DNA from: an uncultured Bacteroidia bacterium
GTDB lineage: Bacteria > Bacteroidota > Bacteroidia > Bacteroidales > UBA932
DNA length: 64,000 nt
NCBI GenBank assembly: GCA_902762435.1
Contig: CACWOH010000007.1
Location: 62,001 to 126,000 of the forward strand
Direction: 5' to 3'
Positions 55,583 through 64,000 of the stretch are shown here, in pieces. The translations under genes and the position numbers were made by a program. The notes under the pieces are model-generated. The model was given only the letters and a program-made list of their open reading frames with translations. It was not told the origin of the DNA and made no database searches. Within the stretch, counting starts at the first letter, position 1; each line of letters begins with the position of its first letter.

Positions 55583-57910
55583 ATGAGGAAATGGCTTTTG
55601 TTACTGTTCCTGGGCTGCTCCGCCACCTTATGGGCGCAGAACGGCCTGGTAATGCCTAGTGTGGACCCGATTGAGGATTCCCTCTCCATCGCGCGGATGC
55701 GCGTCAAAATGGACTCTATCCGCCGGTACCGGCCTACGGTAGCCGTGGTGCTGGGCGGCGGCGGCGCACGCGGCATGGCCCACCTTGGCGTGCTGCGGTA
55801 CATGGAGGAGCTGGGCATTCCGGTGGACCTGATCGGCGGCACCAGCATGGGCGGCCTCGTGGCCGGCCTGTATTCCTTCGGTTACGGCCAGGAATACCTG
55901 GATTCACTGTTCCTCTATGAGGAGGAAGAGCGGAACGAGCGCATCAGCAAGCAGATCGCCATCGAGAACAGTTACAGCAAGGTCAAGACGCGCACCGCGG
56001 ACATGGGCCGGGAAGCACTCAACAAGATCGGTCTCGGCCTGCCGGACGGATTCCTGTTCGGCTACAACGTGCGCAACATCCTCAGCTCCGTGTCCGTGGG
56101 CTACCAGGATTCCCTTTCGTTCAGCGAGATGCCCATCCCGTACTACTGCGTGGCCACGGACATGCTTTCGATGAAGGAGAAGAACTGGACCGTCGGCCGC
56201 GTGGTGGACGCGATGCGTTCGACGATGGCCATCCCCTTGTATTTCAGGCCGGTACGTATCGGCAATCTGGTCCTTTCCGACGGCGGTACCCGCAACAATT
56301 TCCCGGTGGACGTCGCCCGGGCGATGGGCGCGGACATCGTGATCGGCTCCGAGATGCCCGTTCACCGCACGCTCACGGACCTGAACACGCTCGCCAACCT
56401 GGCGCAGCAGAACATCACGATGATGTCCTCCGACGCGGCGGGCATCAACCGGGAGCATACCGACATCCTCCTGCAGCACGAGCTGCCGGGCTACTCCATG
56501 CTTTCCTTCGACTCGGAGAGCGTGGCGAACATCATCGACGCCGGCTATCAGATGGCCCTGGAGAACAAGGAGGCCTTCGAGGCCATCGCGGCCCGCGTGG
56601 GCGCAAAGCCGGGCGTGCCGGCCCCGCTTCCGGCGCGTCATGCCGTGGACCTCAACAAGGGAGATGTGCTGGTCGGGCAGGTACGGATCGAGGGCGTTTC
56701 CGAGCGGGAGCAGCGTTTCCTGCTCGACCCCGTGTACCTGGCGGGCGACATGCTCTATGACAAGGACGATATCGAGAAGATGCTCGCTATGCTGTACGGA
56801 ACGCGGGCGTTCGAGTCCGTCACCTACCGCCTGGAGGGTAAGGAAGAGCCATACGACCTGGTGTTCGAGTGCCAGACCGGCCAGGTGAACGAGTTCGCCG
56901 CCGGCCTGCACGTGGACAACGACGAGGTGGTGTACGTCGGCCTGAAGCTGGGCGTGGGGACGCGCAAACTCAGCGGCCCCCGTTTCGTGGGGGAGGCCAA
57001 GATCGGCCATTCCGCCTCGCTGATGACGGATTTCTCCCTGAAGCCGTTGCGGCGCCTGCCGATCGTCGGCATCGCGGCGAAGACATCCTATATCAATTTC
57101 ATGTATGTGGAAAATGGCGGGGATGTGAAGATCAAGTCGCTGAACACCCGCTTCGACGCCTATCTGGAAGACTCCCGCATGTCGCTCGGCACCTTCCGCC
57201 TGGGTGTGTCTTCCGAGTTTGAACCGTACGAGAATTACATGGACCAGAACTACAGCTGGAAGGATTATGATTTCCGCAGCAACTGGCATTCCCTGTTCGG
57301 GAACTTCCGGCTGGATACGATGGACGACAGTTATTTCCCCACGAAAGGCCTCCGCTTCGGCGTGAACGGACGCTACGTGTTCGGCGGTTATTCCATCTTC
57401 CTGGAGTATGAAAACGAAAAGCCGGGCCTGTCTTCCGAGGATTCGGTGGCCCCGTACGGGGTGGCGACCGCAGAATTCAGCGCCGCGGTTCCGCTGGGCC
57501 GCCGGCTGACCTTGCAGCCGTCCGTGTATATGGGTTGGGCCACGACCTATTCCGGGCAGATGAACTTCGCCCATTCGCTTTGTGCAGGCGGGATCGTGGC
57601 GGGCCGTTACCTGGACTACCAGCTGCCTTTCTTCGGCTACAGCACCGGATGCCACATGTTCGAGCACGTGCTGAGTACGGCGCAACTGGACGTCCGCCTT
57701 GAAATCGGTCACGCCAACCTGGTGACCCTGCAGGGCGCCGCGCTGCGGAGCGCCGCCAGCTTCAAGGAGTTCGTCGGCGGCCTGCCCGCCACCTGGGCTG
57801 TGGGCCTGGAATACGGCCGCAAGACCATCGCGGGCCCGCTCCGGCTGGGCTTCCACTGGTGCAACGAGACCGGATTCGGCGCCACGCTGGCCTTCGGCTT
57901 CAATTTCTGA
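55583..57910 (+). CDS. Patatin-like phospholipase with POTRA-like and outer-membrane barrel domains
   Basis: A 775-residue exported protein of the PlpD/FplA (type Vd) kind. After a signal peptide (to about LWAQ, 19), the patatin domain (about 50-330) has the oxyanion loop GGGGARG (58-64), nucleophile Ser88 in GTSMG and catalytic Asp233 in SDGG. A POTRA-like segment follows (about 390-460, VRIEGVSEREQRFL), then a 16-strand-type barrel (about 470-775) ending in FGFNF. It should display or release a lipase at the cell surface. The frame is open upstream to 55463, but the ATG at 55583 begins the signal peptide. Confidence 0.87.
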   Translation: MRKWLLLLFLGCSATLWAQNGLVMPSVDPIEDSLSIARMRVKMDSIRRYRPTVAVVLGGGGARGMAHLGVLRYMEELGIPVDLIGGTSMGGLVAGLYSFGYGQEYLDSLFLYEEEERNERISKQIAIENSYSKVKTRTADMGREALNKIGLGLPDGFLFGYNVRNILSSVSVGYQDSLSFSEMPIPYYCVATDMLSMKEKNWTVGRVVDAMRSTMAIPLYFRPVRIGNLVLSDGGTRNNFPVDVARAMGADIVIGSEMPVHRTLTDLNTLANLAQQNITMMSSDAAGINREHTDILLQHELPGYSMLSFDSESVANIIDAGYQMALENKEAFEAIAARVGAKPGVPAPLPARHAVDLNKGDVLVGQVRIEGVSEREQRFLLDPVYLAGDMLYDKDDIEKMLAMLYGTRAFESVTYRLEGKEEPYDLVFECQTGQVNEFAAGLHVDNDEVVYVGLKLGVGTRKLSGPRFVGEAKIGHSASLMTDFSLKPLRRLPIVGIAAKTSYINFMYVENGGDVKIKSLNTRFDAYLEDSRMSLGTFRLGVSSEFEPYENYMDQNYSWKDYDFRSNWHSLFGNFRLDTMDDSYFPTKGLRFGVNGRYVFGGYSIFLEYENEKPGLSSEDSVAPYGVATAEFSAAVPLGRRLTLQPSVYMGWATTYSGQMNFAHSLCAGGIVAGRYLDYQLPFFGYSTGCHMFEHVLSTAQLDVRLEIGHANLVTLQGAALRSAASFKEFVGGLPATWAVGLEYGRKTIAGPLRLGFHWCNETGFGATLAFGFNF

Positions 57911-57919
57911 TCCTTTCCG

Positions 57920-58705
57920 CTATTTCAGGAGCGGCTTCAGCTGGTCCCAGCTGAGGGTGACGTCTATGACCCCGAGCGCATAAGGCGCGATGTCGTAGGG
58001 GTTGAAGTACCAGGTAATCCCCTCCTTGCCGACGGAGAAATTGCCGTTGGGGTAGGGGGCGCTGAAAAAGAAGTCGTCCATATCCACGCCGGCGGCGTCC
58101 GCCTCTTCGGCGTAATCCTCCAGCGCCTGGTCCTCGAGCATGCCGCCCAGCGTTTCTTCCCAGCCTTCCCGGAAGAGGTCGTCCTCCGTGACCACGGCAC
58201 CGGTCGCGGTGTCGAAGACGGTGTAGTTCTCGGCGTACATCCCGTGGGCTCCGCCCATATAGTCATTGGCATTGCAGCAGTAGGTCAGCAGACCGCGCGC
58301 CTTGTCGAAGGGCAGGAAGGAACCGTCGATCCCGGACTCCCAGTTGAACATATAGGAGTCCTCGCCGTCGAATTCATCCATCATCTCTCCGGCGTCCGAC
58401 AGGTATCCGGCGATGCCGCTCTCTTCCCACCGCCGGCACGCGTCGCGCACGTCGGAGCCGCTGTCCTCTTCCGTGAAGAGGATGTCGCGCCGGATGATGG
58501 CGGCGTTGATCCGGTCGACGACTTCCTGCGGCAGGCCGCCGGTCAGGTATTCCATCGAATAGGAATAGGTGTAGCCGACCTTGGACCCGTCGGAAAGCGG
58601 TGTGAACCCTTCGTGGGAGGTGGTGGAGGTCTGGATGCCGCGGTTGCATCCCGCCAGCAGGAGGGCGGCGAGGACGGCCGCGAGAATGAGCAGATATCGT
58701 TTCAT
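57920..58705 (-). CDS. DUF3298 domain lipoprotein (RsiV/PdaC-like)
   Basis: A 261-residue lipoprotein (lipobox LLAGC, Cys20). Residues about 40-130 resemble the DUF4163/PdaC region and about 150-255 the DUF3298 domain: GGAHGMYAENYTVFDTATGAVVTEDDLF is recognisable (named in part), and the end ITWYFNPYDIAPYALGVIDVTL is characteristic. RsiV of Bacillus, an anti-sigma factor that senses lysozyme, shares this fold, but here there is no sigma-binding part, so the role is unknown. A TACATTTG box lies 5 nt upstream of the ATG. Confidence 0.78.
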   Translation of the reverse strand: MKRYLLILAAVLAALLLAGCNRGIQTSTTSHEGFTPLSDGSKVGYTYSYSMEYLTGGLPQEVVDRINAAIIRRDILFTEEDSGSDVRDACRRWEESGIAGYLSDAGEMMDEFDGEDSYMFNWESGIDGSFLPFDKARGLLTYCCNANDYMGGAHGMYAENYTVFDTATGAVVTEDDLFREGWEETLGGMLEDQALEDYAEEADAAGVDMDDFFFSAPYPNGNFSVGKEGITWYFNPYDIAPYALGVIDVTLSWDQLKPLLK

Positions 58706-58709
58706 GTTG

Positions 58710-58717
58710 CAAATGTA
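58710..58717 (-). promoter_or_regulatory. -7 box of the DUF3298 lipoprotein gene
   Basis: Minus-strand TACATTTG whose last base is only 5 nt from the ATG at 58705, so transcription should start at or within a base or two of the start codon. Confidence 0.45.
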
Positions 58718-58751
58718 ACGAATCCCGGCGGTTTTCTTGGAAAGAATTGTT

Positions 58752-58759
58752 TATATTTG
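58752..58759 (+). promoter_or_regulatory. -7 box of the GH10 gene
   Basis: TATATTTG, 16 nt upstream of the ATG at 58776; no clear -33 box at the normal spacing. Confidence 0.5.
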
Positions 58760-58775
58760 TCAAAACTCCGTTAGT

Positions 58776-59939
58776 ATGAAAAAAACGACACTGTTCCTGC
58801 TTTCGCTGGCCGTCCTGCTTGCCGGCTGCTCGGAGCGGGGCGGAACCCTGCCGGACGTTCCCCTCAAGGATGCCTATGCCGACTGCTTCCTGATGGGGGC
58901 TGCCATCAGCACCTTCCAGGTAGGCGACCGCAGCCCGGAGACCCGGGAGCTCCTCCTGAAGCATTTCAACGCCATCTCGCCCGACAACGAGCTCAAGCCG
59001 GAGAGCCTGCACCCCCGTCCCGACGTCTGGAATTTCCAGCGGGCCGACGCCTTCTGCCAGTTCGGCAAGGAAAACGGGATGTGGATCCTGGGGCACACGC
59101 TGTGCTGGCACAACCAGACCCCCGCGTTCTTCTGGACCCGGCCCGACGGGCAGACGATGTCGAAGGACGAGATCTTCGAATCCGTCCGCAGCTATGTGGA
59201 GACGGTGTGCACGCATTTCCTGGGCAAGGTGGACGCGTGGGACGTCATCAACGAGATCGTTTCCGAGGACGGCGGATACCGGGACCTGGGCTGGGTACAC
59301 GCACTGGGCGCGGACCCGGCGGTCGTGGACGAGTTCGTCAAGCACGTCTTCCGCTGCGCGGAGAAGTACGCCCCCGGTACCGAGCTGTATTACAATGAGT
59401 TCAACTGTTGGCGCCCGTCCAAGCTCGCCGGCATCGTCCGGCTGGTCAAGATGCTCCAGGCCGACGGCATCCGGATCGACGGTGTGGGCATCCAGGCGCA
59501 CTGGGGCCTCGGCTATCCCAAGAACGAGTATGTTGTCGACGCCATCGAGCAGCTGGCGGCGCTCGGGGTCAAGGTCAACATTTCCGAACTGGACGTGGAT
59601 GTCCTGCCCATCTCCAAGGACGCCCAGGTGATCGGCCGTTCGCTGCGGGATCCCCAGTATCAGCTGGAGGAGTTCGAGGCCTTCCTGGATCCGTACAAGG
59701 AGGGGCTTCCCGAGGAGGTGGAGGACCAGCTTGCCGCCCGCTACGAGGAACTGTTCCGGATCTTTTACGAGCACCGCGACCAGATCTCCCGGGTGACGTT
59801 CTGGGGCACCCACGACGGCACATCCTGGAAGAATGGTTCCCCCATTCCCAACCGCACCAATTACCCGCTCCTTTTCAAGCGCGACTTCACGCCCCACAAG
59901 GCCTATTATTCCGTCATCGGCATCCCCCTGGGGAAATAA
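58776..59939 (+). CDS. Endo-1,4-beta-xylanase, GH10 lipoprotein
   Basis: A 387-residue GH10 enzyme with a lipoprotein signal (LLAGC, Cys18). The catalytic acid/base is Glu160 (DVINE) and the nucleophile Glu271 (NISELDVDV); GHTLCWHNQTP (106-116) and YYNEFN (205-210) are further GH10 signatures. No carbohydrate-binding module is inserted. It cuts xylan backbones at the cell surface. The ATG at 58776 begins the signal peptide; the upstream open frame is not coding-like. It is convergent with the GH95 gene and divergent from the DUF3298 gene. Confidence 0.93.
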   Translation: MKKTTLFLLSLAVLLAGCSERGGTLPDVPLKDAYADCFLMGAAISTFQVGDRSPETRELLLKHFNAISPDNELKPESLHPRPDVWNFQRADAFCQFGKENGMWILGHTLCWHNQTPAFFWTRPDGQTMSKDEIFESVRSYVETVCTHFLGKVDAWDVINEIVSEDGGYRDLGWVHALGADPAVVDEFVKHVFRCAEKYAPGTELYYNEFNCWRPSKLAGIVRLVKMLQADGIRIDGVGIQAHWGLGYPKNEYVVDAIEQLAALGVKVNISELDVDVLPISKDAQVIGRSLRDPQYQLEEFEAFLDPYKEGLPEEVEDQLAARYEELFRIFYEHRDQISRVTFWGTHDGTSWKNGSPIPNRTNYPLLFKRDFTPHKAYYSVIGIPLGK

Positions 59940-59969
59940 CCCTGCTCGATCCGTATCCCTGACCCGCGG

Positions 59970-62327
59970 CTAAAGCTCCGGACCCAGTCTGACGCTTTTG
60001 CCGGCGGCCAGGGTGAAATCCCGGGTCTTCCCGGCATAACGGACGGTAAATGGCTTCCCGAGTTCTGACTTGATCTCGCAGGAAGTCATTTTCCCGTCTG
60101 CCCAGGTGATGCTCACCTCGTAGCCGCCCCGGGCCTTCAGCCCGCTGACGGAACCGTTTTTCCAGCTGACCGGCAGGGCGGGGAGGAGGGAAATCTCTCC
60201 GGCGTGGCTCTGCAGGAGGCTCTCCGCGATGCCGGCGGTGATGCCGAAGTTGATGTCCGACTGGTTGGAACCGGAGAAGTGCAGGTTGTTGCCGAAGCCG
60301 CCCATCCGGCGGCCGCCCGACAGGAAGATCTTCCGCAGGATTTCATCCGTCTTCTCGCCGTTCTCCAGGCGGGCCCACTGGCAGATGTCTATCGCACTGT
60401 TCCAGAACGAGATGACCGGGCGCGGCTCCAGCCAGGCCTCGACGGCGGCGGCCAGTTCGGGCGTGCCCCGCAGCGTGATCGAGTTGCCCGGATAGAGTCC
60501 GAATGTCCCCGACCAGTTGTGGTTTTCGCGGCCGCGCGTCCAGTCTTCGATCCAGCCCTGGAGCATGCCGTCCTTGCCGACCATATACGGAGGGATCTGC
60601 TCGAGTGTGGCGGCCAGCCTGTCGCTGAATTCGCTGTCCACGCCCAGGATCGACGCCGCCTCGATGCAGTGGGGGAAGAGGTCCCGGATCAGGGCGTTGT
60701 CCATCGTGGTGGACGGGGCGAGGAACATCTCTTCGGGATTGCCGTCGATGAAATAACCCTGCTCGGGGGACATGGAGAACGGGATGGTGAGGTAGCCGTA
60801 GTTCGGGTTCACCTCCAGGATGTCCAGCACGAACTGGGCGGCGCCTTTCATGATGGGGTAGTACTTGCGGAGGAAGTCGAGGTCCTCCGTGAAGAGATAG
60901 TGCTCCCAGACGTGCTGGCACAGCCACACGCCGCTCATCGGCCACATGCCGTACCGCGCGGCGTCCACGGGCGCCGTGCCGCGCCACAGGTCGGTGTTGT
61001 GGTGGGACACCCAGCCGCCGGCCCCGTAGTACAGCTTCGCCGTCTCGGCGCCGTTCTCGGCCAGGTCTTCCAGCAAGCGGAACAGCGGGGCCGTGCATTC
61101 GGAGAGATTGGTGACCTCGGCGGGCCAGTAGTTCATCTCCGTGTTCACGTTGAGCGTATATTTGCTGCCCCAGTTGGGGAGCAGGTCCTGGCTCCAGCGT
61201 CCCTGGAGATTGCTGGGCTCGCTGCCTTTCCGGCTGCTGGACACCGTGATGTAGCGGCCGAACTGGAAAAGCTTCGCCTGCAGGTCCGGGTCGGGCTCGC
61301 CCCGCTTGAGCGCATCGACCCGCCGGTCGGTGGGCAGGCTGTTGGCGGCGCCGTCCCCGACGGTCAGGTGGACCCGGCCCATCAGGCCGGCGAAGTCCTT
61401 CAGATGCGTCTCCTTGAGCAGTTTGTACGTCTTGCCTTTCACGGCGTCCAGGACCTTCGCGCACCGCGCGGAAGGGTCGCCGCCGATATCCTTGTAATTG
61501 ACGAAGTCGGTCGCGATCGTCAGCAGGAAAGTCACGGAATTGGCGCCGCTGACGACCAGGCTGGAATCCGTCGCCTCGAGCGAACCCTTCTCCGGCAGGG
61601 CCACGACGTCCGTCTGGAAACTCATTCCGTCACCCTCCACCTTGGCGATCAGGTCGAAGATCCGGGTGGGGAGGTAGCTCCAGGTGCCGTTCATGGTCAG
61701 CCGGTCGCCCGCGGCCGAGATGCTCCGCTGGAACGGGCTCTTGAGGCGGGCTTCCACATTCACGCTGCCGGGCTTGTCGGCGGAGACATTCATCACCATC
61801 ACGTGGTCGGGATAGGACATGAACACCTCCCGGGTCATCCGGACGCCGCCCTCGGTGTAAGTGACCCTGACGACGCCCGTTTCCATGTCGAGTTCGCGGT
61901 AGTAGTCTTCGACCGGTCCGCCGGGCTTGAAGTCCAGGAGCAGGTCGCCGACCGGGACGTAGGTCTGCTGATTGGCAGGTTTCCCGTAGAAATGCTCGTT
62001 CACCAGCTGCTCCGCCTCCTTGTACTTCTTCGCATACATCAGCTGCTTGATCTGCGCGTAGTAATCGTGGGCCTGCGGGTCGTTGTAGTCGTGCGGACGG
62101 CCGGACCAGAAGGTGGATTCGTTGAGCGCGATCCGCTCGTGCTCCACCCTTCCGAATACGTTTCCGCCCATGTAGCCGTTGCCGATCAGCAGACCGTCCA
62201 GCCACACCTCGCCGGCGGGCCGATCGTACCACAGGACCATCTCCCGGCTCGATTCGGGGACGGGTCCGGAACAGGAAATGAATGCAGCCAGGAGCAGGGA
62301 AGGCAGCAGGAACGGGATTCTCTTCAT
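59970..62327 (-). CDS. Glycoside hydrolase family 95 (alpha-L-fucosidase/galactosidase) lipoprotein
   Basis: A 785-residue GH95 enzyme with a lipoprotein signal (AFISC, Cys19). After an N-terminal beta-sandwich (about 28-275; NGYMGGNVFG and LNESTFWSGRPHDYND are family signatures), the helical barrel carries NLQGRWSQDL, NVNTEMNYWPAE (with the catalytic Asn residues) and HHNTDLWRG. C-terminal beta domain from about 700. It removes alpha-linked L-fucose or L-galactose side chains, for example of xyloglucan. The open frame continues upstream into the oxidoreductase gene in another register; the ATG at 62327 begins the signal peptide. It is 11 nt after the Gfo/Idh/MocA gene and co-transcribed. Confidence 0.88.
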   Translation of the reverse strand: MKRIPFLLPSLLLAAFISCSGPVPESSREMVLWYDRPAGEVWLDGLLIGNGYMGGNVFGRVEHERIALNESTFWSGRPHDYNDPQAHDYYAQIKQLMYAKKYKEAEQLVNEHFYGKPANQQTYVPVGDLLLDFKPGGPVEDYYRELDMETGVVRVTYTEGGVRMTREVFMSYPDHVMVMNVSADKPGSVNVEARLKSPFQRSISAAGDRLTMNGTWSYLPTRIFDLIAKVEGDGMSFQTDVVALPEKGSLEATDSSLVVSGANSVTFLLTIATDFVNYKDIGGDPSARCAKVLDAVKGKTYKLLKETHLKDFAGLMGRVHLTVGDGAANSLPTDRRVDALKRGEPDPDLQAKLFQFGRYITVSSSRKGSEPSNLQGRWSQDLLPNWGSKYTLNVNTEMNYWPAEVTNLSECTAPLFRLLEDLAENGAETAKLYYGAGGWVSHHNTDLWRGTAPVDAARYGMWPMSGVWLCQHVWEHYLFTEDLDFLRKYYPIMKGAAQFVLDILEVNPNYGYLTIPFSMSPEQGYFIDGNPEEMFLAPSTTMDNALIRDLFPHCIEAASILGVDSEFSDRLAATLEQIPPYMVGKDGMLQGWIEDWTRGRENHNWSGTFGLYPGNSITLRGTPELAAAVEAWLEPRPVISFWNSAIDICQWARLENGEKTDEILRKIFLSGGRRMGGFGNNLHFSGSNQSDINFGITAGIAESLLQSHAGEISLLPALPVSWKNGSVSGLKARGGYEVSITWADGKMTSCEIKSELGKPFTVRYAGKTRDFTLAAGKSVRLGPEL

Positions 62328-62338
62328 GGGGCTCGGTT

Positions 62339-63679
62339 TTATTCCAGGCTGTAGCCCGGGCGATAGGTGTAATGGAGGAGTTTCGTGGCTTCCGGGTCGT
62401 TCCGGAATTTCTTCACGATCGGGTTCCACACGATGGGACGGCCGAGTTCCATGGCGATGTTGCCGAGGTTGCAGAACGTGCAGGAACTGTGGCCGACCTC
62501 CACGGGAACGTTGGGGTCGATGCGGGACTTGACGGAGTCGATGAAGGCCCGGTAATGCTTGTCGTTCGAGTAATAGGGGATGTCGCCGTCCACCATCGGT
62601 CCGGTCATCTCCAGCCGTTTGTCCGAGGCGGTGAACCTGCCCCGGGACACCTTGATCCATCCGTCGTCGCCGTAGATCTCCACGGCCTGGCCGCGGGCCT
62701 CGCAAGGCTCCTCCGAAACGATGATGCCGTTGTCGTACTTGTAGGTAAGGTGCTCGTAGTAGCTGTATCCGGGCGGGATGATCTCGACGGGGCCGGAGCG
62801 GTCCTTGCCGACCGCCCACTGCACGACGTCGAACATGTGGGCGCCCCAGTCCGTGGTGTTGCCGCCGCCGCAGCCCTTGAAGAAACGCCACTTGGCCCAG
62901 AACGTTTCCCGCTCGTCCAGGGTGATGACCGGGTTGAGGTCGGAGTTGTAGTGGAAGGACGTGGGGAGCGGGCCCAGCCACTTGTCCCAGTTCAGGCCGG
63001 CGGGGACGGGCATCTCCGGCAGGTTGTAGGGAATCGGGGCGGGGGAGTCGGGGTTGGTCCTGTCCCGGCCCACATAGGCCTTGATCTTGCGGATGGTGCC
63101 GAGTTCGCCTTCGCGGACCATCCTGGTCGCGTGGATGAACTCGTTGCTGGAGCGCTGCATGCTGCCCACCTGGAGGATGCGGTTGTACTTGCGGACGGCC
63201 TTGACCAGCTGCTGGCCTTCGTAGATGGTCAGGGTCATAGGCTTCTCCAGGAAGATGTCCTTGCCCGCCTTGCAGGCCGCGATGGCGATGACCGCGTGCT
63301 GGTGGTCCGGGACGGCGATCACGACGGCGTCGATGTCCGGCCGCGCGAGCAGGTCGGCGTAGTCCTCATAGACGTCCACCTTGACCTTTTTCTCGCCTTT
63401 CTCGGCATAGAAGTTCCTGACCCTGCGGGCGAAACGCTCGCGCTTGACGTCATAGACGTCGCATCCGGCGACGACGCGGACGTCTTCCATCGGCAGGAAA
63501 AGGTTCAGCAGGACAAGCACCTGCTGGCCCAGGCCGATGAATCCGAGGGTGACCTTGTCGTTGGCTGACGGTGTGTTTTTCCGGGCCGGGGACGGCGCGG
63601 CGTTCAGGATGCCGGCGGGGAGGATGAGGCCGGCGGCGGCTCCGAGGGCCGAGGCTTTCAGGAAATCTCTGCGTTCCAT
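62339..63679 (-). CDS. Tat-exported Gfo/Idh/MocA family oxidoreductase
   Basis: A 446-residue NAD(P)-dependent sugar oxidoreductase-like protein. The N-terminus MERRDFLKASALG is a twin-arginine signal (RRDFLK), as in many Bacteroidota members, so it is folded with its cofactor before export. The Rossmann motif is GFIGLGQQ (about 48-55), EKPMTL (about 144-149) is the family's Lys-Pro motif, and GGNTTDWGAHMFDVVQW carries the catalytic-region His. Related exported enzymes include GH109 glycosidases that use NAD+; activity here unknown. It heads the GH95 operon. A TATCTTTA box at 63712-63705 lies upstream. Confidence 0.85.
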   Translation of the reverse strand: MERRDFLKASALGAAAGLILPAGILNAAPSPARKNTPSANDKVTLGFIGLGQQVLVLLNLFLPMEDVRVVAGCDVYDVKRERFARRVRNFYAEKGEKKVKVDVYEDYADLLARPDIDAVVIAVPDHQHAVIAIAACKAGKDIFLEKPMTLTIYEGQQLVKAVRKYNRILQVGSMQRSSNEFIHATRMVREGELGTIRKIKAYVGRDRTNPDSPAPIPYNLPEMPVPAGLNWDKWLGPLPTSFHYNSDLNPVITLDERETFWAKWRFFKGCGGGNTTDWGAHMFDVVQWAVGKDRSGPVEIIPPGYSYYEHLTYKYDNGIIVSEEPCEARGQAVEIYGDDGWIKVSRGRFTASDKRLEMTGPMVDGDIPYYSNDKHYRAFIDSVKSRIDPNVPVEVGHSSCTFCNLGNIAMELGRPIVWNPIVKKFRNDPEATKLLHYTYRPGYSLE

Positions 63680-63704
63680 ATGGTCAATAATTGGTTATTT
63701 GCTA

Positions 63705-63712
63705 TAAAGATA
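63705..63712 (-). promoter_or_regulatory. Variant -7 box upstream of the Gfo/GH95 operon
   Basis: Minus-strand TATCTTTA, one mismatch from TAnnTTTG; the identical octamer lies upstream of the GH97 signal peptide at 55520-55513. Confidence 0.35.
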
Positions 63713-63755
63713 GGGATAATTTCCGGAAAGTGCTCACACCATCCTCCCGGAACGC

Positions 63756-64000
63756 TTAGGCGTCGGCGAAGACCCTGCCGTCTTCCAGCGTGACCCGGAG
63801 CGGGGTGTATTCGCTGTGGAAATCGTGCCGGAGCCGGTCCAGATAACGGGCGCATTCCCATTTGCACATGGGCAGGTCGTGCAGCAGGTAATTGCCGCAG
63901 GCCTCCGGCCGTGTCGCGGGGACTTCCGTCTGCGTGAGGATCCACTCCAGGCACTCGATGGTCAGCGCGCGCATGTCCTCGACGCCATAGTCGCCCGTCA
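63756..64000 (-). CDS. luxS: S-ribosylhomocysteine lyase, C-terminal part (5' end outside window)
   Basis: The frame is open from 64000 down to the stop at 63756, giving about 81 C-terminal residues. The segment EACGNYLLHDLPMCKWEC followed by ARYLD is the LuxS C-terminal signature, in which the CGNY Cys is the third iron/zinc ligand; the first two (HxxEH) are outside the window. LuxS cleaves S-ribosylhomocysteine to homocysteine and the autoinducer-2 precursor. An internal ATG at 63974 is not a start. The last 20 or so residues (SEYTPLRVTLEDG) extend past the usual LuxS end. Confidence 0.72.
   Translation of the reverse strand, partial: TGDYGVEDMRALTIECLEWILTQTEVPATRPEACGNYLLHDLPMCKWECARYLDRLRHDFHSEYTPLRVTLEDGRVFADA

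Noticed and set aside
59970..62981. A 1000-residue version of the GH95 protein starting in the oxidoreductase gene
   Set aside because: The first 218 residues are an out-of-frame reading of the Gfo/Idh/MocA gene; the signal peptide at 62327 marks the true start.

Overview
The window is a G+C-rich chromosomal segment from a member of the Bacteroidota, most likely a gut- or rumen-type Bacteroidales. The basis is promoter boxes of the Bacteroides type (TAnnTTTG at about -7, with TTTG or TTG about 20 nt upstream) in front of many genes, the absence of clear Shine-Dalgarno sites, many lipoproteins and outer-membrane barrels, and glycoside hydrolases (GH10, GH95, GH97). No insertion sequence, prophage, integron or CRISPR array was seen. 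The G+C-rich code leaves long open frames antisense to real genes; these were ignored.

Layout. 1-5719 (+): a tight sugar-acid operon with partial KDG kinase, a LarA-superfamily nickel racemase/epimerase, PdxB, 6-phosphogluconate dehydrogenase and a tagaturonate-epimerase-like protein. 5721-6790: fabD (-), tRNA-Arg(CCG) and a shared terminator. 6809-16658: mixed accessory and housekeeping genes (two lipoprotein flavodoxins, AlkD-like repair protein, a GlcG-like/VOC fusion lipoprotein, OprO/P-like porin, SGNH hydrolase, HD phosphohydrolase, DUF3810 protein, a secreted TIM-barrel-like protein, a Nudix-type regulator). 16834-19947: RidA, MATE exporter, ECF sigma factor with two small membrane proteins. 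20021-20133: a cluster of palindromic repeats.

20255-26862 (-): a pyrimidine operon, def-mgtC-pyrC-pyrK-pyrD-pyrF-pyrE-pyrB. PyrB carries a PyrI-type zinc-finger tail and the deformylase is a lipoprotein. 27008-38580 (+): a purine operon, purE-purL-purC-purF-purM-purN-purH-purD::folD. The last gene fuses GAR synthetase to the folate enzyme that makes 10-formyl-THF for PurN and PurH, and PurF has lost the residues of its glutaminase site. 40457-45925 (+): guaB, a full guaA, a second GMP synthase lacking the glutaminase domain, and a uracil/xanthine permease. Nucleotide synthesis from PRPP to GMP and UMP is therefore concentrated in about 25 kb; purB, purK and pyrI are not in the window.

46035-64000: htpG, an outer-membrane barrel protein, an acyl-CoA ligase, a HAD phosphatase, then glycan genes (GH97 with a broken N-terminus, GH10 xylanase, GH95 alpha-fucosidase, Tat-exported Gfo/Idh/MocA oxidoreductase), a patatin/barrel phospholipase, a DUF3298 lipoprotein and the 3' end of luxS.

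The most unusual signals are the PurD-FolD fusion, the glutaminase-dead PurF beside a glutaminase-less GMP synthase (suggesting ammonia-fed purine synthesis), the PyrB zinc tail, the LarA homologue in a hexuronate operon, the lipoprotein deformylase, and the inverted-repeat family.
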